Of a stretch of 64,000 nt of DNA, positions 41,232 to 50,091 are shown piece after piece (position 1 is the stretch's first letter; each line of letters opens with the position of its first letter). Location: the NCBI RefSeq assembly GCF_025994315.1, contig NZ_BAQE01000007.1; one strand, written 5' to 3'. A program made the position numbers and the translations under genes. The notes under the pieces were generated by a model, which saw only the letters and a list, made by a program, of their open reading frames with translations, ran no database searches and had not been told where the DNA came from. Source of the stretch: Swaminathania salitolerans (GTDB taxonomy: Bacteria > Pseudomonadota > Alphaproteobacteria > Acetobacterales > Acetobacteraceae).

Positions 41232-42254
41232 ATGAGTACCGCAGCTTACTGGTTGCCCATTGTCTGGGCAGCGCTCGCCGCTGTCGCCATCTTCATCTAT
41301 GTCTGCCTCGACGGCTTCGATCTGGGCATCGGAATTCTCTTCCTCGGCGAGCCGAGGAAGGAACACCGCGACGTGATGGTGAACACCATCGCCCCTGTCT
41401 GGGACGGTAACGAAACCTGGATGATCTTCGGCGGTGCCACGCTTTACGGCGTTTTCCCCGTAGCCTACGGCACTATCCTGCCCGCGCTCTATCTTCCCAT
41501 CATCATGATGCTGCTCGCGCTGATCCTGCGCGGCGTCGCGTTCGAGTTCCGCGTCAAGGCGTCCGGCATCTTCGGCATGAAGTTCTGGGACGTCTCGTTC
41601 TGCCTCGGCTCCCTGGTCGCGGCCATGATGCAGGGGATCATTCTCGGCGGTCTGATCGAGGGCGTGAAGATCGAGAACAATGCCTTCGTCGGCAGTGCCT
41701 GGGACTGGCTTTCGCCCTTCCCGCTCTTCTGCGGTCTCGCCGTGGCGGTCGGTTATGCACTTCTTGGCGCGACCTGGCTCGTCTGGCGCACCGAGACCGA
41801 TCTCAAATCCGTCATGCAGCGCCTGTCCATACCGCTCGGTCTGGCCATGCTCGCCCTGATCGCGATCGCCTCGCTCTGGACCCCCTATCTCCACGCGACC
41901 TACATGCATCGCTGGACGCACTGGCCCGAGATCCTCTGGGTCGCCCCGGTTCCGGTTGCCGTTCTCGCGCTTGCCGCCGTGTTCTTCGTCTCGCTGCGTC
42001 GCCCGGAAACCCGCGTCACGCCGTTCCTTTGCGCGCTCGGCTGGTTCTTCCTCTGCTTCTCGGGGCTCGGCATCAATATCTGGCCCTATATCGTGCCGCC
42101 CACGGTCACGATCTGGTCGGCATCGTCACCGCCCGAGAGCCAGATCTTCCTTCTGGTCGGCGCCGTCATTCTCCTGCCGATCATCTCCGCCTATACGATC
42201 TATTCGTACTGGGTGTTCCGCGGCACGGTCACCGCCGACCAGCACTATCACTGA
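41232..42254 (+). CDS. cioB: Cyanide-insensitive bd-type quinol oxidase subunit II
   Basis: A 340-residue membrane subunit with eight helices. It begins with YWLPIVWAALAAVAIFIYVCLDGFDLGIGILF, the strongest CydB/CioB signature, followed by WDGNETWMIFGGATLYGVFP. GTG 41220, which overlaps the cioA stop as GTGA, is a possible earlier start; ATG 41232 is given as the conservative choice. A small third gene follows after 12 bp. Confidence 0.93.
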   Translation: MSTAAYWLPIVWAALAAVAIFIYVCLDGFDLGIGILFLGEPRKEHRDVMVNTIAPVWDGNETWMIFGGATLYGVFPVAYGTILPALYLPIIMMLLALILRGVAFEFRVKASGIFGMKFWDVSFCLGSLVAAMMQGIILGGLIEGVKIENNAFVGSAWDWLSPFPLFCGLAVAVGYALLGATWLVWRTETDLKSVMQRLSIPLGLAMLALIAIASLWTPYLHATYMHRWTHWPEILWVAPVPVAVLALAAVFFVSLRRPETRVTPFLCALGWFFLCFSGLGINIWPYIVPPTVTIWSASSPPESQIFLLVGAVILLPIISAYTIYSYWVFRGTVTADQHYH

Positions 42255-42266
42255 GGAGATACGATC

Positions 42267-42389
42267 ATGCCTGCCTCATCCTCCTTTCTGGCACGACTCG
42301 GCTGGTTCGTCGGATTATGGGCAGGCGGGGTCGTCGCACTCGGTATCGTGGCCACCCTCATCAAGATGATCATCTATCATCAGTGGTGA
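42267..42389 (+). CDS. DUF2474-like small oxidase subunit (CydX analogue)
   Basis: A 40-residue protein (MPASSSFLARLGWFVGLW start) with one membrane helix, a conserved Trp-rich first half and the tail IKMIIYHQW. It begins 12 bp after cioB behind a GAGGAGAT site. Size, helix and place match DUF2474 proteins, which accompany CIO-type bd oxidases the way CydX accompanies CydAB. It is too short for most gene finders. Its last 20 bases overlap the 3' end of the convergent HAD gene. Confidence 0.82.
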   Translation: MPASSSFLARLGWFVGLWAGGVVALGIVATLIKMIIYHQW

Positions 42390-42987
42390 GGGGGCGCTCC
42401 GGCGTATAGGGCCGAACGTCGATCGCTTCCATCCCGGCGGCACGCGCCGCTTCCAGCCCCTCCGGACTGTCTTCGAAAACGAGACAGGAAGCGGGGGGCA
42501 CCTCCAGTTTCGACGCGGCGAGAAGATAGAGATCGGGCGCGGGCTTCCCCCGTCGGACATCCTCGATCGTCACGACCGCATCGAACAGATCCACCAGACC
42601 GAGACGCCCGAGCGTCGCCCGAACGATTTCGCCCTGACCGGCAGAAGCAACCGCCATGGGAGATTTCCCCCGGCAGGCTCGCGCAATCCCGGCAGCAAAC
42701 CCGTGCTCTTCCAGACGATCGAGATGGGTGCGATAGATCTCCCGACATCGTGCCAGCAGACCCTCCCGCATGAGAGCAACGCCGAAAGCCGCCTCATAGG
42801 CATCGAAGAGCTTTCCGCTGGAGAGGCCGGTCCGCTGCCCGTACCAGTCCGGTTCCAGAGGCAGGCCATGTTCCGCAAGCGCCTCGCGAAACGTCAGATA
42901 ATGGACGGGCAAGGTGTTTGCGAGCGTTCCATCGCAATCGAAAATGAGGGCGTCATAGCGGTAATCCCGCAGATCGAACGGCTTCAT
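42370..42987 (-). CDS. HAD-family phosphatase (beta-phosphoglucomutase-like)
   Basis: A 205-residue haloacid-dehalogenase hydrolase. Motif I is FDCDGTLANT (nucleophile Asp17, acid/base Asp19), motif II VASAGQ, motif III Lys in RRGKPAPD, and motif IV EDSPEG. The cap sits between residues 25 and 90, as in sugar-phosphate phosphatases and beta-phosphoglucomutases. The substrate is not predictable. ATG 42987 has GGAGAAGGAGA upstream; the extra 36 codons before it carry no domain. The gene is convergent with the oxidase operon. Confidence 0.9.
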   Translation of the reverse strand: MKPFDLRDYRYDALIFDCDGTLANTLPVHYLTFREALAEHGLPLEPDWYGQRTGLSSGKLFDAYEAAFGVALMREGLLARCREIYRTHLDRLEEHGFAAGIARACRGKSPMAVASAGQGEIVRATLGRLGLVDLFDAVVTIEDVRRGKPAPDLYLLAASKLEVPPASCLVFEDSPEGLEAARAAGMEAIDVRPYTPERPLTTDDR

Positions 42988-43049
42988 GGACTGATCTCCT
43001 TCTCCGGACCGTTTACCGCATAGCCGATACTGGCGGGAACGATGCGCCC

Positions 43050-43769
43050 TCAGAACACGTCGCGTGCCTTGCGCAGCGCGGCGAATTGCGCGCAATCGCG
43101 CGCTCTCAAAAACGGATTGGTCTGCCGCTCGACCCCGAGCGTCACCGGTACGGTCGGCTTGCCCTGCGCGCGCAGGCGCTGCACCGATTCCACGCGCTGT
43201 CGCAGTGCCGCATCGTTGGGAGCGAGACCGAGGGCAAATGCCCCGTTCGTCAGCGTATATTCATGACCGCAGAAGATCAGCGTCTCGTCCGGCAGACTGC
43301 CGAAACGGGCCAGACTCGCAAAAAGCTCTTCCGCACTCCCCTCCAGAAGGCGCCCGCATCCCATGCTGAAGAGGGTGTCGCCACAGAAAAGCGCCGGTTT
43401 CGAAGGAAAATAGAAGGAGATATGCCCATCGGCATGTCCCGGCGTACCGATCACCGTGCCGGTCTCGTCACCGAGCGCGATACGATCGCCATCTTCCAGG
43501 GCAATATCGAGCCGCGGCAATCGATGCGCCTCGGAGCCTGGCCCCGCAATCGCCGCTCCGGATTGCGCGCGCAGAGCCTCCGCTCCTCCGATATGATCGG
43601 CATGATGATGGGTCAGCAGGATCAGATCGAGCCTCCCATTGTCCAGAGCCGCGGCCACGGGCTCCGCCTCGCCCGGATCCACCACCGCGACCATGCCCGT
43701 TCGGGTGTCTTTCAGAAGCCACGCATAATTGTCGCGCAGAACGGGAATGGATGTAATCTCGAGGCTCAT
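43050..43769 (-). CDS. gloB: Hydroxyacylglutathione hydrolase (glyoxalase II)
   Basis: A zinc metallo-beta-lactamase-fold enzyme of 239 residues that hydrolyses S-lactoylglutathione in methylglyoxal detoxification. The metal motif THHHADH is at residues 53-59, with VIGTPGHADGHISFYF, FCGDTLFSMGCGRLLEG and FCGHEYTLTN downstream. ATG 43769 begins at the conserved MSLEITSIPVLRDNYAW; GAGGGAGG lies about ten bases upstream. It diverges from a methyltransferase gene, a pairing common in alphaproteobacteria. Confidence 0.95.
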   Translation of the reverse strand: MSLEITSIPVLRDNYAWLLKDTRTGMVAVVDPGEAEPVAAALDNGRLDLILLTHHHADHIGGAEALRAQSGAAIAGPGSEAHRLPRLDIALEDGDRIALGDETGTVIGTPGHADGHISFYFPSKPALFCGDTLFSMGCGRLLEGSAEELFASLARFGSLPDETLIFCGHEYTLTNGAFALGLAPNDAALRQRVESVQRLRAQGKPTVPVTLGVERQTNPFLRARDCAQFAALRKARDVF

Positions 43770-43980
43770 GCGATACGGCCCTCCCTCTTGCGGTGGTGCG
43801 ACGGCACTACGCCAACGCGCCATGTGGCTCTCATAACGACAGACATCCGCGAGATGTTGCGTTTTCCGCCGATGCGGCGAACCGCTCGCGCTTGCGGGAT
43901 GACACCCCCCCGGTGGCATCGGGTCCGGCGGAGGTGAATGAGGCTGGCTTAGCGCTGGCACGCGGGTTAGCCTGCATCTC

Positions 43981-44838
43981 ATGCCCAAGCATCCCAGCAC
44001 GTCGACCACTCCCGATGCAGCCGCATTCTATGCCACCCGCCGTGGCGAACAGACGGCTGCGTTGCTCATGGCGCGACTCGCCCCCCTTCTGCCGGACCCG
44101 ACCGGGTTGCGCGTGCTCGGCCTCGGACATGCCGATCCGCTCATGGCGCGCTGGCGGAATCTCGAAGCGGCGCGCTGGCGTGCCTCCGCGCATCTCGACA
44201 CCGCCCTGACCAGAGGAGAAACCGGCCCCCGCCGCCAGAATGCCCCGCGCCAGCCCTCCCCGCGCCAGTCCCCCCCGCGTCAGACCGCTGCGCCGTCCTG
44301 CGTCGTACCGGCCGACTGCCTGCCCTTCCAGGATCTGAGCATCGACCTCCTGCTCCTCGTTCACGGTCTCGAACTCTCGGACCCCGCGCCCTTGCTGCGC
44401 ACGATCTGGAAGGTTCTCTCGGATAATGGCCGTCTGATCCTCGTCGTGCCGAACCGGACCGGGCTCGCTGCCTCGGACGACTCCCTTCCTTTCGGCCACG
44501 GGAGTCCTTTCTCCGCCAGCCAGCTCGACCGCGCGCTGGCCGACGCCATGTTCCACCCCGAGCGCAAGAGTGCCGCCCTCTCCGCGCCACCGGCGCTTCT
44601 GCATCTCAACGAGCGGGCCTGTCGCACGGGAGACAGGATTTTTACCCTGATGGGCCGCCGTTTCGGCGGAGTCCATCTCGTCATGGCCTGCAAGGATCTC
44701 TATTCTGGCGTGCCCACGGAAACGGAGCGCGCAGCCCTGCCGTTTCCCCGCAGGATCGCCTCCCTGATGCGTCCTCGTGGAACGCTGACAGAACTTGACC
44801 CCTCCACCCGGTGTCGTAAAGGTAGCCCATGTCCCTGA
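43981..44838 (+). CDS. Class I SAM-dependent methyltransferase-like protein
   Basis: A 285-residue protein. The fold is recognisable from YATRRGEQTAALLMARL, the SAM loop RVLGLGHADPLM (weaker than the usual GxGxG), LPFQDLSIDLLLLVHGLE and GRLILVVPNRTG. Members of this family are often encoded back to back with gloB; no substrate is known. Between the SAM loop and the core lies a Pro/Arg/Gln-rich insert of about 25 residues, encoded by 15-bp repeats. The last ten bases overlap the psd start. Confidence 0.75.
   Translation: MPKHPSTSTTPDAAAFYATRRGEQTAALLMARLAPLLPDPTGLRVLGLGHADPLMARWRNLEAARWRASAHLDTALTRGETGPRRQNAPRQPSPRQSPPRQTAAPSCVVPADCLPFQDLSIDLLLLVHGLELSDPAPLLRTIWKVLSDNGRLILVVPNRTGLAASDDSLPFGHGSPFSASQLDRALADAMFHPERKSAALSAPPALLHLNERACRTGDRIFTLMGRRFGGVHLVMACKDLYSGVPTETERAALPFPRRIASLMRPRGTLTELDPSTRCRKGSPCP
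44230..44285. repeat. 15-bp in-frame tandem repeat inside the methyltransferase gene
   Basis: The core CGCCAG recurs with an exact 15-bp period at 44233, 44248, 44263 and 44278 (last copy CGTCAG). It encodes a Pro-Arg-Gln-rich insert in the protein. Confidence 0.85.
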
Positions 44839-45506
44839 TTCAATCGATCAAGTCCGTTCTGGCACCGCCGCACCGCGCTGCCCTCCCTTTCCTTGCGCTG
44901 ACGGGCGGGTTGACCGTGCTTGGTCGCGCGACGCCCTGGCGGATGACCCGCCTCGTGGGGAATCTCGCTCTGGGCGGGTTCGGATTCTGCCTCTATTTCT
45001 TCCGCGATCCCAAGCGTTTCCCCCCTGCGCGTACCGATCTGGCCCTGGCCCCGGCAGATGGACGGGTCGTCTCCGTGGAACTGGCCACGCCGCCTGCGTC
45101 GCTCGGCATGGGCAGCGAGCCGGTCTGGCGCGTTGCGACCTTTCTCTCGGTACTCAACGTTCATATCAACCGCATACCTGCCGCCGGCACGGTGACCAAG
45201 ATCGCCTATCACGCCGGCCAGTTCCTGAATGCGAGCCTGGACAAGGCCTCGGATCTCAACGAGCGCAATGAGCTGCGTCTCACCCTCGAGGACGGTCGTC
45301 ACATGGCCGTCGTCCAGATCGCAGGGCTCATCGCCCGGCGGATCGTCTGCTATGTCGAGGAAGGCAGCGCCGTCGAGCCGGGAGACCGGTTCGGTCTGAT
45401 CCGGTTCGGCTCGCGCACCGATCTCTATCTTCCGCCCGGCGTGACGCCGCTCGTCAGCACCGGACAGACCATGGTCGGTGGCGAAACCGTCATCGCTCAC
45501 CTCTGA
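44829..45506 (+). CDS. psd: Phosphatidylserine decarboxylase proenzyme (short form)
   Basis: A 225-residue enzyme that makes phosphatidylethanolamine from phosphatidylserine. It self-cleaves at the conserved Gly-Ser in LIRFGSRTDLYLP, where Ser becomes the pyruvoyl group. An N-terminal membrane helix precedes the YFFRDPKRFPP and LSVLNVHINR motifs. The short form without the LGST site is usual in alphaproteobacteria. It overlaps the upstream gene by 10 bp and is followed by pssA, so the two steps of this pathway are paired. Confidence 0.95.
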   Translation: MSLIQSIKSVLAPPHRAALPFLALTGGLTVLGRATPWRMTRLVGNLALGGFGFCLYFFRDPKRFPPARTDLALAPADGRVVSVELATPPASLGMGSEPVWRVATFLSVLNVHINRIPAAGTVTKIAYHAGQFLNASLDKASDLNERNELRLTLEDGRHMAVVQIAGLIARRIVCYVEEGSAVEPGDRFGLIRFGSRTDLYLPPGVTPLVSTGQTMVGGETVIAHL

Positions 45507-45519
45507 GACGCGCCTTTCC

Positions 45520-46392
45520 GTGACGGAACCTCCCCTTTCCACCGCTCTCGTTCCGCAGCGTCCCCGGCGCAAGCGGCGCCTGCGACGTATCCGCCCGAGA
45601 CGGGCCAGGGTGCGCGGACCGTCCTTCAACCGGCTGATCCCCAATCTGCTTACGATGCTGGGGCTTTGCGCCGGGCTGAGCGGCATGCGCTACGGCCTCG
45701 AAGGACAGTTCGCCCGTGCGGCAGGCGCCTTGCTGATCGCCGCCTGTATCGACGGTCTCGACGGGCGTATCGCACGTCTCCTGCACGGGACATCGCGTTT
45801 CGGCGCCGAATTCGACTCTCTTTCCGATTTCGTCTGCTTCGGGGTCGCCCCCCCTTTCCTGCTGTATCTCTGGACCCTCCAGGCGAGCGGGGGGCGTTTC
45901 GCCTTCGTCCCCTGCATCCTGTTCACCGTATGCATGGCGCTGCGTCTTGCGCGGTTCAATGCCGGTCTCGACGATGAGGAAAAGCCCGCCTATTCGTACA
46001 GCTTCTTTACGGGGGTTCCGGCGCCTGCCGGTGCCGGAGTGGTGCTGTTTCCCATCTTCCTCGGGCTCGAAGCCGAGAAGATGAACTGGCCCCTGCTCGA
46101 TGGTCTGGCGCGCTCTCCCTTCATGGCGGCGGGGGCGCTCGTTCTCACGGCAGCGCTGCTGGTGTCCACGATCCCGGTCTGGTCGTTCAAGAACTTCAAG
46201 GTCCCGGCGCGGCTCGTACTCCCGCTCATGCTAGGCACCCTTCTCTATGCCGCGATCCTGCTCGCCGATCCCTGGGGGGCGCTTGCTGCGGCCGGTCTCA
46301 TCTATCTCGTGATGTTGCCCTTCAGCAGACGGAGCTTCCACAGGCTCCGGGCGGAAGCAGAGGCCATGTCGGAGGACGTTCCGGAAGCCTGA
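45520..46392 (+). CDS. pssA: CDP-diacylglycerol-serine O-phosphatidyltransferase
   Basis: A membrane enzyme that makes phosphatidylserine, the substrate of the preceding psd product. It has 290 residues. The CDP-alcohol phosphotransferase motif D-G-x2-G-R-x-A-R-x8-G-x3-D-x3-D is present in full within CIDGLDGRIARLLHGTS and RFGAEFDSLSD. A very basic N-terminus of about 35 residues (RRKRRLRRIRPRRARVR) precedes the first helix and may help membrane or ribosome association, as in E. coli PssA, though that enzyme is unrelated. GTG 45520 was chosen as the start after psd; GTG 45478, inside psd, is the alternative. Confidence 0.92.
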   Translation: MTEPPLSTALVPQRPRRKRRLRRIRPRRARVRGPSFNRLIPNLLTMLGLCAGLSGMRYGLEGQFARAAGALLIAACIDGLDGRIARLLHGTSRFGAEFDSLSDFVCFGVAPPFLLYLWTLQASGGRFAFVPCILFTVCMALRLARFNAGLDDEEKPAYSYSFFTGVPAPAGAGVVLFPIFLGLEAEKMNWPLLDGLARSPFMAAGALVLTAALLVSTIPVWSFKNFKVPARLVLPLMLGTLLYAAILLADPWGALAAAGLIYLVMLPFSRRSFHRLRAEAEAMSEDVPEA

Positions 46393-46457
46393 GCGGGCTC
46401 CGGGACGGTTCGGCGAGAGCGAGAGGGAGGCTGTCGGCCTCTCCCCGCGAGCCTCGC

Positions 46458-48917
46458 TCAGAATTTGAGTTCGACCTGTCCGCCGAACTGGCGTGCCTCG
46501 TTGAAATATCCCTGGAGTCCGTTCGAGACGCCGAAATACTTGAAATAGACATGCTGTTCGGCAAACAGGTTGCGCGACCACAGCGATAGCGTCGCCTTGG
46601 CGCCTGTTCGGCCGAGCCTGAGACCCGCCATGGCGATACGTCCATTGACGATGAGTCCGCTATCGCCCCTGGGCTGATAGACATTCCGTGGGTTACCCAC
46701 CCCCAGATAGACCGGATCCGTCGCGCTGGCGTAATATCCGGAGTCGATATTGCCATCGAGATGCGCGAGCAGGGTGAATCCCTCGAAAGGCCGTGTATAG
46801 TCGATCTGGAAACTGCCCGAATGCGCCGGGGTATAACTCTGATAGATGGGCACGAGAAGCGCGCTGACGATCCCGGCGGAGTTCGGATAGGGGTTGGCGG
46901 TCGGCGGGATCCGGACATGGTTATAGGCATAGGAAAAGCCGATCGTGACGTCGCGCAGCGGCATGATCTGCATATCGGCCTCCACCCCGCTCAGATCCCC
47001 TTTCCCGGGGGCATTGATGGTCGAGGTGGTGGTGCGCGTCGTGATCTGGTTGCCGATCTGGTAGGGCTTGCTGAAATCGACCTGGATATCCTTGTAGCTG
47101 CCCCAATAGCCCGCAAGATTGAACCGCGCGCGATGATCGAGGAATTCCGTCTTGGTCCCGACCTCGAACATCGACACGGATTCAGGACCGAAAGCCTCGT
47201 AATCCTGCGCGCGTGAATTGGCACCGCCCGCCTTGTACCCTGTGCTCCACTTGCCGTAGAGCATGATGTTCCGGCTGAGATCGCCGCTGATATTGAGCAT
47301 CGGATCGACACGGGACCAGGCGGCATCGAAGCCGATCGGGCCGGAATCGCCATTCGTGTTCACGGGCGGTTTGTTGTTGACGACGGAGAGAACCCCCCGC
47401 TTGGCATCGCGCGACCAGCGCAGCCCGGCGGTGAGATGCACCGCGTCGTGCAGAACGGGCGGGGTATAGACGGCATGGCCGTACACGCCCCAGCTCGTCG
47501 TGGCGACGCGGCTGGCACGATCGATCGGCTGGAGACTCCAGTCGTCATAGGCTGGCCCCCCGATCAGCGTGTATCGACTGCCCTGCGGATCCAGAAAGCG
47601 GTTCGTATAGAATGCCTGCGCATTGTCGGAGGCGTTCTCGCGGTAATACATGAAGCCGCCGACATATTTCAGCCGTCGCGTGTGTCCGATCGCCTGCACC
47701 TCCTGGCTGACCTGGTCCTGCCAGAAACCGGCGAGAGAGTTCCGCGCGAATTTCCAGCCCGTGAAGTCGCCGGAGATGTTGGACATGCTGCCCGACGCCA
47801 TCCCGTTATCGTACTGGCTCTGACTGAGCTCCCTGTAGGCCGTGATGGACTTCAGGGTGAGATATTTCGGGATGGCCCGGTATGCGAGGGTCATGCGATG
47901 GCCGCTGGTACGCCCGATGCTCGGGCGTTCGGGAACGCCGATATTGGCGCTCCTGGCCCGGCTGCGTTGCAGGGTGGCCACCTCCGCCCGCGGGTTCCGT
48001 CCGCCTTCGAGGAGCTGCATCCACAGCGTGGTGGTGCTGTCATAACTGTTGTCGTAAGCATAATCCGCCGTGAAATTCCTGACCGGCGTCCACAGGGCTT
48101 CGACATGCACGCCGTGCTTGTCGTACTGGTTGAACCCTCCGGTATCGTCGAGCAGATTGCGCACCAGAGGGTCGCGATGAGCGGTGACGGCATCGATCTT
48201 GATCGCGACATCGTGGAAGGCGGGAAGGTCGAGATGCAGCTCGCCCTTGTTGCTGGCAAAATTGCCGAAACCGCCGAGGAGACGCATGCCGAACCTGCCC
48301 GTCGGTCGCCGGGTCACGATATTCAGCGCCCCGCCTTCGGTATTGCGCCCGAACAGCGTCCCCTGCGGTCCCTTGAGCACCTCGATGCTCTGCACATCGA
48401 ACAGGGCGGTACCCAGTGCCTGGGGCCGGGCGACATACACGCCATCGATATAGACGCCTACCCCCTGATCGCGGGCGGGCTGGTTGCTGTCCCCAAGCAC
48501 GCCGACACCGCGGATATTGACGACGAGGGCCGAGTTCCGTCCCGCGAACTGGGCGATACGCAACGAGGGAATGGAGCCGTCCCCGAGATCGACAAGCGAG
48601 ACGACATGACGGTTGGCCAGCTGCTTCGCCGTCATGACCGACATCGAGATAGGCGTTTTCTGCAGGTTTTCCGATCGTTTCTGCGCCGTGACGACGATGC
48701 TCTCGAGCCCGCCCTGATGCATCGGGGCTCTGGTGAGCATCCGGGTGGGAGAGGGCGGCAAGGCGGATACAGCCGCATCGCTTTTCGCGTTGCTGCGCGG
48801 AGCGGAGCCGCTACCGGCGTCGTGGCCGGCTGCCTTATCCCCGCCCGGAGAAGCCATTGCGCCCCCGGTACAGCACAGAACCGTCAGAATCGTACATAAA
48901 CCCTTGCCACGCGCCAC
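46458..48917 (-). CDS. TonB-dependent receptor
   Basis: An outer-membrane active-transport receptor of 819 residues. The plug contains SIVVTAQKRSENLQKTPISM, NIRGVGV, DGVYVARPQAL and IEVLKGPQGTLFGRNTEGGALNIVTRRP; the barrel ends QVELKF with a terminal Phe. The plug motifs are of the broad group that includes sugar, polyphenol and other non-siderophore receptors, so the ligand is open. The start is GTG 48917 with GGGAG about seven bases upstream, and the signal peptide runs to about residue 22. It stands alone and is convergent with pssA. Confidence 0.92.
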   Translation of the reverse strand: MARGKGLCTILTVLCCTGGAMASPGGDKAAGHDAGSGSAPRSNAKSDAAVSALPPSPTRMLTRAPMHQGGLESIVVTAQKRSENLQKTPISMSVMTAKQLANRHVVSLVDLGDGSIPSLRIAQFAGRNSALVVNIRGVGVLGDSNQPARDQGVGVYIDGVYVARPQALGTALFDVQSIEVLKGPQGTLFGRNTEGGALNIVTRRPTGRFGMRLLGGFGNFASNKGELHLDLPAFHDVAIKIDAVTAHRDPLVRNLLDDTGGFNQYDKHGVHVEALWTPVRNFTADYAYDNSYDSTTTLWMQLLEGGRNPRAEVATLQRSRARSANIGVPERPSIGRTSGHRMTLAYRAIPKYLTLKSITAYRELSQSQYDNGMASGSMSNISGDFTGWKFARNSLAGFWQDQVSQEVQAIGHTRRLKYVGGFMYYRENASDNAQAFYTNRFLDPQGSRYTLIGGPAYDDWSLQPIDRASRVATTSWGVYGHAVYTPPVLHDAVHLTAGLRWSRDAKRGVLSVVNNKPPVNTNGDSGPIGFDAAWSRVDPMLNISGDLSRNIMLYGKWSTGYKAGGANSRAQDYEAFGPESVSMFEVGTKTEFLDHRARFNLAGYWGSYKDIQVDFSKPYQIGNQITTRTTTSTINAPGKGDLSGVEADMQIMPLRDVTIGFSYAYNHVRIPPTANPYPNSAGIVSALLVPIYQSYTPAHSGSFQIDYTRPFEGFTLLAHLDGNIDSGYYASATDPVYLGVGNPRNVYQPRGDSGLIVNGRIAMAGLRLGRTGAKATLSLWSRNLFAEQHVYFKYFGVSNGLQGYFNEARQFGGQVELKF

Positions 48918-49084
48918 GAGGAATCTCCCGCCGGCGATGCGGCGAGACGACTCCCATCCACAGCTCCGGCCAATCGTTTCAGACTGGTGCCGGAATATTG
49001 CTTTTCATGTTCTATCCGGCAGAACCGGAATAATGACCCAGAGCGAGCGTTGTATAACGAAACATTGACGTATCATGAAGAAGA

Positions 49085-49099
49085 TATGACACTGTCATA
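49085..49099. promoter_or_regulatory. Perfect 15-bp palindrome upstream of the TonB receptor gene
   Basis: TATGACA-C-TGTCATA is a perfect 7-1-7 palindrome in an AT-rich interval (about 48990-49130) between the channel gene's stop and the TonB receptor's start, about 170 bp upstream of the receptor. It could be an operator. It lacks the T tract expected of a terminator on the minus strand. Confidence 0.45.
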
Positions 49100-49134
49100 A
49101 CATTGTAAAAAATAATGAATACCTGTCTTTCATG

Positions 49135-50052
49135 TCAGGAAGCATCCAGCTCTTCCTCGACTTCATGAAGCCGCCGGTAATCCACGAGATATCCGCCATC
49201 CGGTTCCCTGGCGATCATCTTCACGAACCGCCTCCCCTCGAGAACGGCCTCGAAATCGTAGCTCCTCTGCATGAGGACGGCCTGTCCGGTCGCTTCATCC
49301 GTACCTCGCACCGTGACCAGGATCTGCGCATGGGTCGCACCGAGTTCCACCGGGTCGCAATCGGCCAGCGGGCTTGCCGCATCGATCGGATGGACGAGAC
49401 GCGCCGCAAAGCGCAAGGCAGGAATATGCGATTGCAGTAACTTGAGCGGGGTAAAGACATGGGTGGGATAACCGCCCTCCCCCGCGACATATTGCGAGAG
49501 CGACAACTCGACATCCATGGCCAGAACGGCGCTTCGGCGGACATTGGCCAGCCTTATGCACAGGGCGTGAGGATTGCTGGTCTGGCTGATGACCGCATTG
49601 CGGCTGAACAGGATCTGCGCCCTGGGACGGGAAAAGCGAGCGAACACGACGCCCGTTGCCAGCGCGTTGACCATCATGCCCAGAAGCGCCTCGATCGAGA
49701 CGAGTGCGTTCGCCATATGGCCGGTGGGCGCCATGACGCCATAGCCCACGGTGGAGAGCGTCTGGACGCTGAAGAAAAAGAGCGAAAGCAGGTCATGATC
49801 GGGAGACCCGTTGATATGGGCATGACATACCCGATACATGACCGCGAAAGCGAGATTGACCACGATATAGGCCAGTGTCGACCACCCCATGAACCGGGGC
49901 CAGCTCGTGGTCAGCGCATGATGGTAGAGATCGGTCCAGAACTTGTCGCCCATTCCGACACGGCTCACGGTACGATGGCCATGATCCTGCAGGACTCTCC
50001 GGCGGTCCCCACCAGTCTGGTGAACCGTCTCCCCTTCCGACTCCAATGACAT
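49135..50052 (-). CDS. KirBac-type inward-rectifier potassium channel
   Basis: A 305-residue potassium channel. Two membrane helices (about 54-76 and 115-140) frame the pore with the selectivity filter TVGYG at residues 101-105. The second helix reads HMANALVSIEALLGMMVNALATGVVFARFSRP, typical of KirBac. The C-terminal half is an immunoglobulin-like cytoplasmic domain (MDVELSLSQYVAGEGG onward). Such channels are gated by lipids and cations and probably help set membrane potential and K+ balance. The cytoplasmic N-terminus is about 35 residues longer than in the best-known members. Confidence 0.92.
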   Translation of the reverse strand: MSLESEGETVHQTGGDRRRVLQDHGHRTVSRVGMGDKFWTDLYHHALTTSWPRFMGWSTLAYIVVNLAFAVMYRVCHAHINGSPDHDLLSLFFFSVQTLSTVGYGVMAPTGHMANALVSIEALLGMMVNALATGVVFARFSRPRAQILFSRNAVISQTSNPHALCIRLANVRRSAVLAMDVELSLSQYVAGEGGYPTHVFTPLKLLQSHIPALRFAARLVHPIDAASPLADCDPVELGATHAQILVTVRGTDEATGQAVLMQRSYDFEAVLEGRRFVKMIAREPDGGYLVDYRRLHEVEEELDAS

Positions 50053-50091
50053 TACCGGCTTTCCGTCACGATCCTTCCCGATGCGGGCGCT

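Noticed and set aside
46393..46457. Hairpin-like GAGAGG/CCTCTC between pssA and the TonB receptor gene.
   Set aside because: The stem is short and there is no T tract on either strand, so I cannot support a terminator.
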